Positions 31,998 to 34,853 of a DNA stretch of 34,853 nt are shown here, piece by piece (the first letter of the stretch is position 1; each line of letters starts with the position of its first letter). The stretch spans positions 1-34,853 of the forward strand of contig PLTA01000018.1 in the NCBI GenBank assembly GCA_003164295.1. Direction: 5' to 3'. The stretch is from Candidatus Bathyarchaeota archaeon. Lineage in GTDB: Archaea; Thermoproteota; Bathyarchaeia; Bathyarchaeales; Bathycorpusculaceae. Made by a program: the position numbers and the translations under genes. The notes under the pieces are model-generated. The model was given only the letters and a program-made list of their open reading frames with translations. It searched no databases and had not been told where the DNA came from.

Positions 31998-32123
31998 ATG
32001 TTATCAAGAGATTGCGACGGATGCTCCCAAATGAAGCCGTGCAATAGACGTTACCTTGTTGTCAGTAAAGGTAATTGTGTCTACTGCCCAGATGGAACAG
32101 CCCATTTAGTAGATGGACAATAA
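31998..32123 (+). CDS. 41-aa cysteine-rich small protein
   Basis: ATG 31998 with a strong CAGGAGGAAAAGAA ribosome binding site (GGAGG 7 bases away). The peptide is MLSRDCDGCSQMKPCNRRYL then VVSKGNCVYCPDGTAHLVDG. Five cysteines in DCDGC, PC and CVYC could bind one zinc or an iron-sulfur cluster. The strong start signals make it a real gene. No family recognised; the CDGC...CVYC arrangement recalls small zinc-knuckle proteins. Confidence 0.7.
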   Translation: MLSRDCDGCSQMKPCNRRYLVVSKGNCVYCPDGTAHLVDGQ

Positions 32124-32237
32124 AATTGAGCTATGAAGAATTTTAGGCAGATTTTGTTTTAAGCCTTTTATTTTTTTTCGTATTTTTTGAGCGGAAACTA
32201 TTTTGGCAGATTATAATCGGAGTATTTGCAGATTTCG

Positions 32238-33059
32238 TTATTTCTGGAAGAACTCTAGTAGATCGGCATTTACTTGGTCTTTACGGGTTGTGCACATTCC
32301 ATGAGGTGCGCCTTTGTAGACTTTGAGAGTTGAGTTCTTGACTATCTTGGCTGAGAGCATGCCTGCATCGGCAATAGGCACGATTTGATCGTCGTCGCCA
32401 TGTAAAATTAGAGTTGGCACATCAATTTTTTTAAGGTCCTCGGTGAAGTCAGTTTCGGAGAACGCTTTAATGCAAAAGTATGCACCTGGAAATCCACACA
32501 TCATTCCCTGAAGCCAAAATGACTCACGCACGCCCTCTGAAATCTTTGCGTCAGGACGATTGTAACCGTAGAATGCCATGCTTAGATCCTTGAAGAACTG
32601 TGAGCGGTCAGCAATAACCATGGCGCGCTGTTGGTCAAAAATTTCAATTGGCAAACCTCCTGGATTAGCTGGCGTTTTAAGCATTATGGGTGGGACGGCA
32701 CCGATTAACACAGCTTTGGCTACATGTTTAGTTCCGTGGCGACCGATGTAACGAGCAACTTCTCCTCCGCCTGTAGAGTGACCGACAAGGAAAGCATTTT
32801 TTAAATCAAGTTTTTCAATAAGATTAGCAAGGTCATCAGCGTAAGTGTCCATGTCATTTCCATTCCAAGGTTGGCTTGAGCGTCCATGACCTCGGCGGTC
32901 GTGAGCGATACATCTGTATCCATGGGAACATAGATAGAACATTTGATCTTCAAATGCATCCGCATTAAGAGGCCAGCCATGACTGAAAACTACAGGTTGT
33001 CCATTTCCCCAATCTTTGTAGTATATTTGTGTTCCATCTTTAGTTGTGATCATGTTCAT
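32238..33059 (-). CDS. Alpha/beta hydrolase, non-heme chloroperoxidase type
   Basis: 273 residues from ATG 33059. Upstream in-frame codons to 33137 are excluded because the conserved protein starts at [18 protein letters not shown] and an inverted repeat at 33110-33132 lies in between. Oxyanion segment [19 protein letters not shown], nucleophile GHSTGGGE, acid Asp in [13 protein letters not shown] and His in KGAPHGMC form the Ser-Asp-His triad. The length and the [14 protein letters not shown] segment fit the cofactor-free chloroperoxidase/esterase group; natural activity is probably an esterase or perhydrolase. A 25-residue piece of a second copy remains at 8708. Confidence 0.92.
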   Translation of the reverse strand: MNMITTKDGTQIYYKDWGNGQPVVFSHGWPLNADAFEDQMFYLCSHGYRCIAHDRRGHGRSSQPWNGNDMDTYADDLANLIEKLDLKNAFLVGHSTGGGEVARYIGRHGTKHVAKAVLIGAVPPIMLKTPANPGGLPIEIFDQQRAMVIADRSQFFKDLSMAFYGYNRPDAKISEGVRESFWLQGMMCGFPGAYFCIKAFSETDFTEDLKKIDVPTLILHGDDDQIVPIADAGMLSAKIVKNSTLKVYKGAPHGMCTTRKDQVNADLLEFFQK

Positions 33060-33109
33060 TGTTTCACATCCATTAATGATGCTTTTGATAACTGAATTTG
33101 CATACAAAA

Positions 33110-33132
33110 AACTCCACATTAACAGTGGAGTT
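33110..33132. promoter_or_regulatory. Perfect inverted repeat between hydrolase and Band 7 genes
   Basis: AACTCCAC and GTGGAGTT form a perfect 8-bp palindrome with a 7-bp centre (ATTAACA). It lies 51-73 bp upstream of the hydrolase start, and about 107 bp past the stop of the Band 7 gene on the same strand. It could be an operator for the hydrolase or a transcript-end stem. Confidence 0.5.
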
Positions 33133-33238
33133 GTCATTATTTACAGATTTGTGGTTGCATCTAGCAATAACAGTTTTATTAAAAAGAAATGAAATAGAAA
33201 AAAACTGCTTTGAAAGGCAAGAGCGAAAGCTGTTTTTG

Positions 33239-34423
33239 CTACATTTGTTTGGTATATTTCTGTTGCTGCGGAGTTTGGGGTACTGGAATGATGGTTGCTT
33301 TTGAAAGATTTTCTTGTTCATTTAGGATTAGTGAGATGGCTTTGCCTTCGGGGACAATGATTTTTGTGTTATTCTGTAAGGATGCTGCTATTGTGTCCAG
33401 TTGTTTGAAGACTATGGCGCTGTCTTTGAAGTATGTGGTTAGTGCTTCGTTTCTTAGTTTTGTTGCTTGGGCGTCTCCTTCTGCTATCTCGATTGTGGCG
33501 GTTTTCTGTCCTTCAGCTTGGAGGATGGCAGCTTGTTTTTGTCCTTCTGCAACTTGAATTGCAGCGTTTTTTTGTCCGGATGCGAGGGTTGCTTGTGCTA
33601 TGGCGGTTTTTTCTGCTGCTTGTCTTTCGTTATCTGCTTTGAGGACAGATTCCATGGATATGATTAGTTCCCTTGGAGGTTCGAGGTCTTTGATTTCTGC
33701 TCTTACAATTTCGATGCCCCATCTTTCCGTTTGCTCGTCAAGGGCTGTTTTGAGGCTGGCGTTAATTACTGGTCTGGATGTGTTTGCGATAGCCATATCC
33801 ATGCCTCCTATAATATCTCTAAGGACTGTTCGCGCCAACGTATCTATTTGCGTTGTGAAACTTGCTACGTTATATTGTGATGCTTTTACTGATATTTCGT
33901 CAGATTTAATTCTGTAGAATACGACGGCATCTACGCCCATGAAGACCTTGTCTTTTGTAATTACATCTTGCCTTTGAACAGGGGTCATGCGTTCGGTAAC
34001 GTTTACTCTGATAATTTTATCTACAAAGGGAAACAGGAAAGTTATTCCGCCTTCAACGAAGCGGGGGTATTTTCCGAATCGTTCCACTAAGCCTTTTTCT
34101 GTTGGTCTAACAATTCGAAGTGACAAAAGAATTGCCCACACGATTATAATTAAGGGTATAACTATTGCGATGGTTTCAATTATTGCTGACATATGTCTTT
34201 CCCTCAGGTTCTTTAGAACGCCCAAGAAAATGAAGGTAATAATGTAAGCAACTAAATCGGGAAGGAGCCCCAAAATGTCCGCTTGCAAAGTTGTTGAAGT
34301 ATTGGGTCCAGTTATAGTGGGCACAACTAAACTAAGCACCAAAATAGTCATTACAGTTGCAAATATGCCATCAGTGAGAGATTCAGTTCTGTCTTTTCTA
34401 AACCAAGAAGAAACTTTACTCAT
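33239..34423 (-). CDS. Band 7/SPFH (stomatin-like) protein joined in frame to a TMEM175-like N-terminus
   Basis: 394 residues from ATG 34423. Residues 1-75 have the TMEM175 (DUF1211) start: FRKDRTESLTDGIFATVM, then LVLSLVVPTI, then LLPDLVAYIITFIFLGV, i.e. two of six membrane segments with R...TDG in place of the usual R...SDG. From MSAIIETIAIV (ATG 34192) a complete stomatin follows: one membrane segment, VRPTEKGLVERFGKYPRFV, the SPFH domain, a coiled alanine/glutamate/glutamine-rich region and a QTPQQQKYTKQM tail. GAGGG lies 8 bases before ATG 34192, so the stomatin may be translated on its own. Either a real fusion, or a truncated channel gene merged by deletion. Confidence 0.85.
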   Translation of the reverse strand: MSKVSSWFRKDRTESLTDGIFATVMTILVLSLVVPTITGPNTSTTLQADILGLLPDLVAYIITFIFLGVLKNLRERHMSAIIETIAIVIPLIIIVWAILLSLRIVRPTEKGLVERFGKYPRFVEGGITFLFPFVDKIIRVNVTERMTPVQRQDVITKDKVFMGVDAVVFYRIKSDEISVKASQYNVASFTTQIDTLARTVLRDIIGGMDMAIANTSRPVINASLKTALDEQTERWGIEIVRAEIKDLEPPRELIISMESVLKADNERQAAEKTAIAQATLASGQKNAAIQVAEGQKQAAILQAEGQKTATIEIAEGDAQATKLRNEALTTYFKDSAIVFKQLDTIAASLQNNTKIIVPEGKAISLILNEQENLSKATIIPVPQTPQQQKYTKQM

Positions 34424-34504
34424 ATCAGAAAAATGCCTCAAAATCGGATTTTCAAAATCTGGTGGGGAGTTCTTTTGCTTGCAAATTCAAAGGGGCATTT
34501 TCCA

Positions 34505-34724
34505 CTATTTAATGCGTTGTGACAACTCAAGAGCAATCACATCTTTTCTCTCTAATTGCGGATATTCACCAAGTATCTGGCTCAATTGACCAATCATTAG
34601 CAAGAAGATCCAAAATAAACTCAACTGAAATCCTAGTACCTCTAATAAAGGGTTTTCCAACAAGGACTTTTGGATCCACTACAATTCTTTCTTTCCAATC
34701 CTCGAGCCTTTCTTCTGTTACCAA
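34505..34724 (-). pseudogene. DUF433 antitoxin-like gene with a frameshift
   Basis: From about TTG 34724 the minus strand reads EERLEDWKERIVVDPKVLVG, KPFIRGTRISVEFILDLLAN and DWSIEPDTW-stop. Shifting one base gives ILGEYPQLERKDVIALELSQ and RIK-stop (34505). Together these form a full DUF433 protein ('I..DP.V..GKP.I.GTR..V..IL..LA.G.S...IL..YP.L...D...A'), a winged-helix family found as antitoxin of PIN/Mut7-C partners. The break lies in the GAGCCAGATAC stretch near 34570. No partner gene lies downstream. Confidence 0.75.
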
Positions 34725-34853
34725 CAACTTTAAAGTCAGCAAAATATTAAGATTTGTGTGACTAAAATTTTGAGAGTAATTTTGGCTTTTCTTCTTAGAT
34801 AGGAGAAAATGAGCTTTATTTTTTATGCTAAATTTGTTCTTTGTGTTTTGAGT

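Noticed and set aside
34275..34761. Plus-strand frames at the right edge
   Set aside because: They are antisense to the TMEM175-like/stomatin gene and to the frameshifted DUF433 gene.

Overview
The window is archaeal. It encodes a complete transcription factor B with zinc ribbon and two cyclin folds, a bacterioopsin-activator type HTH protein, an HdrA-MvhD fusion next to a polyferredoxin, many VapBC/AbrB-PIN modules, a Band 7 protein, and a small protein that looks like ribosomal protein eL22. Promoters are A/T-rich TATA-type and GGAGGTGA-type ribosome binding sites occur upstream of several genes. The combination best fits Thermoproteota of the Bathyarchaeia kind. That placement is inference: there is no rRNA gene and no intact tRNA gene here.

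Layout. 0-2.2 kb: start of a probable methyltransferase (minus strand, cut by the edge), a BAT-type HTH regulator and tfb. 2.3-15.5 kb: accessory region lying between two perfect 52-bp direct repeats (2558-2609 and 15338-15389). Read on the minus strand the repeat is the 3' half of a tRNA; read on the plus strand it is part of short open frames that resemble remnants of integrase genes carrying an attachment site. The roughly 12.8 kb between them holds an HNH-like protein, a VapBC pair, several tiny proteins (zinc ribbon, CsbD-like, membrane peptide, C2H2 finger), a GT4 glycosyltransferase, a PPK2 kinase, an MgtA-type P-type ATPase, and decayed fragments of a GIY-YIG-like gene, an amino acid permease and an alpha/beta hydrolase. 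No intact integrase is present.

15.5-24.5 kb: an HTH protein, a fragment of a response-regulator receiver domain, a large secreted beta-propeller protein, then a graveyard of toxin-antitoxin and other genes: an intact VapBC, a frameshifted PIN gene behind an AbrB gene, a PH-like/ABC-2 permease remnant, a LUD-domain protein, a single-ORF VapB-VapC fusion, and a frameshifted AbrB antitoxin. 24.58-24.66 kb holds an array of AGTC/AGCC tetramers spaced 10-11 bp.

25-34.8 kb: more ordinary chromosome: a lipid-linked polysaccharide flippase; a two-gene redox operon (six-cluster polyferredoxin, then HdrA with a fused MvhD domain) that should feed electrons between ferredoxin, a FAD site and an MvhD-type [2Fe-2S] partner; an eL22-like ribosomal protein; a flavin split-barrel protein; an alpha/beta hydrolase; a Band 7 protein whose reading frame is joined to the first two membrane segments of a TMEM175-like channel; and a frameshifted DUF433 gene.

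The dominant theme is repeated insertion and decay. At least nine gene remnants can be read, and most are invisible to a simple ORF caller.
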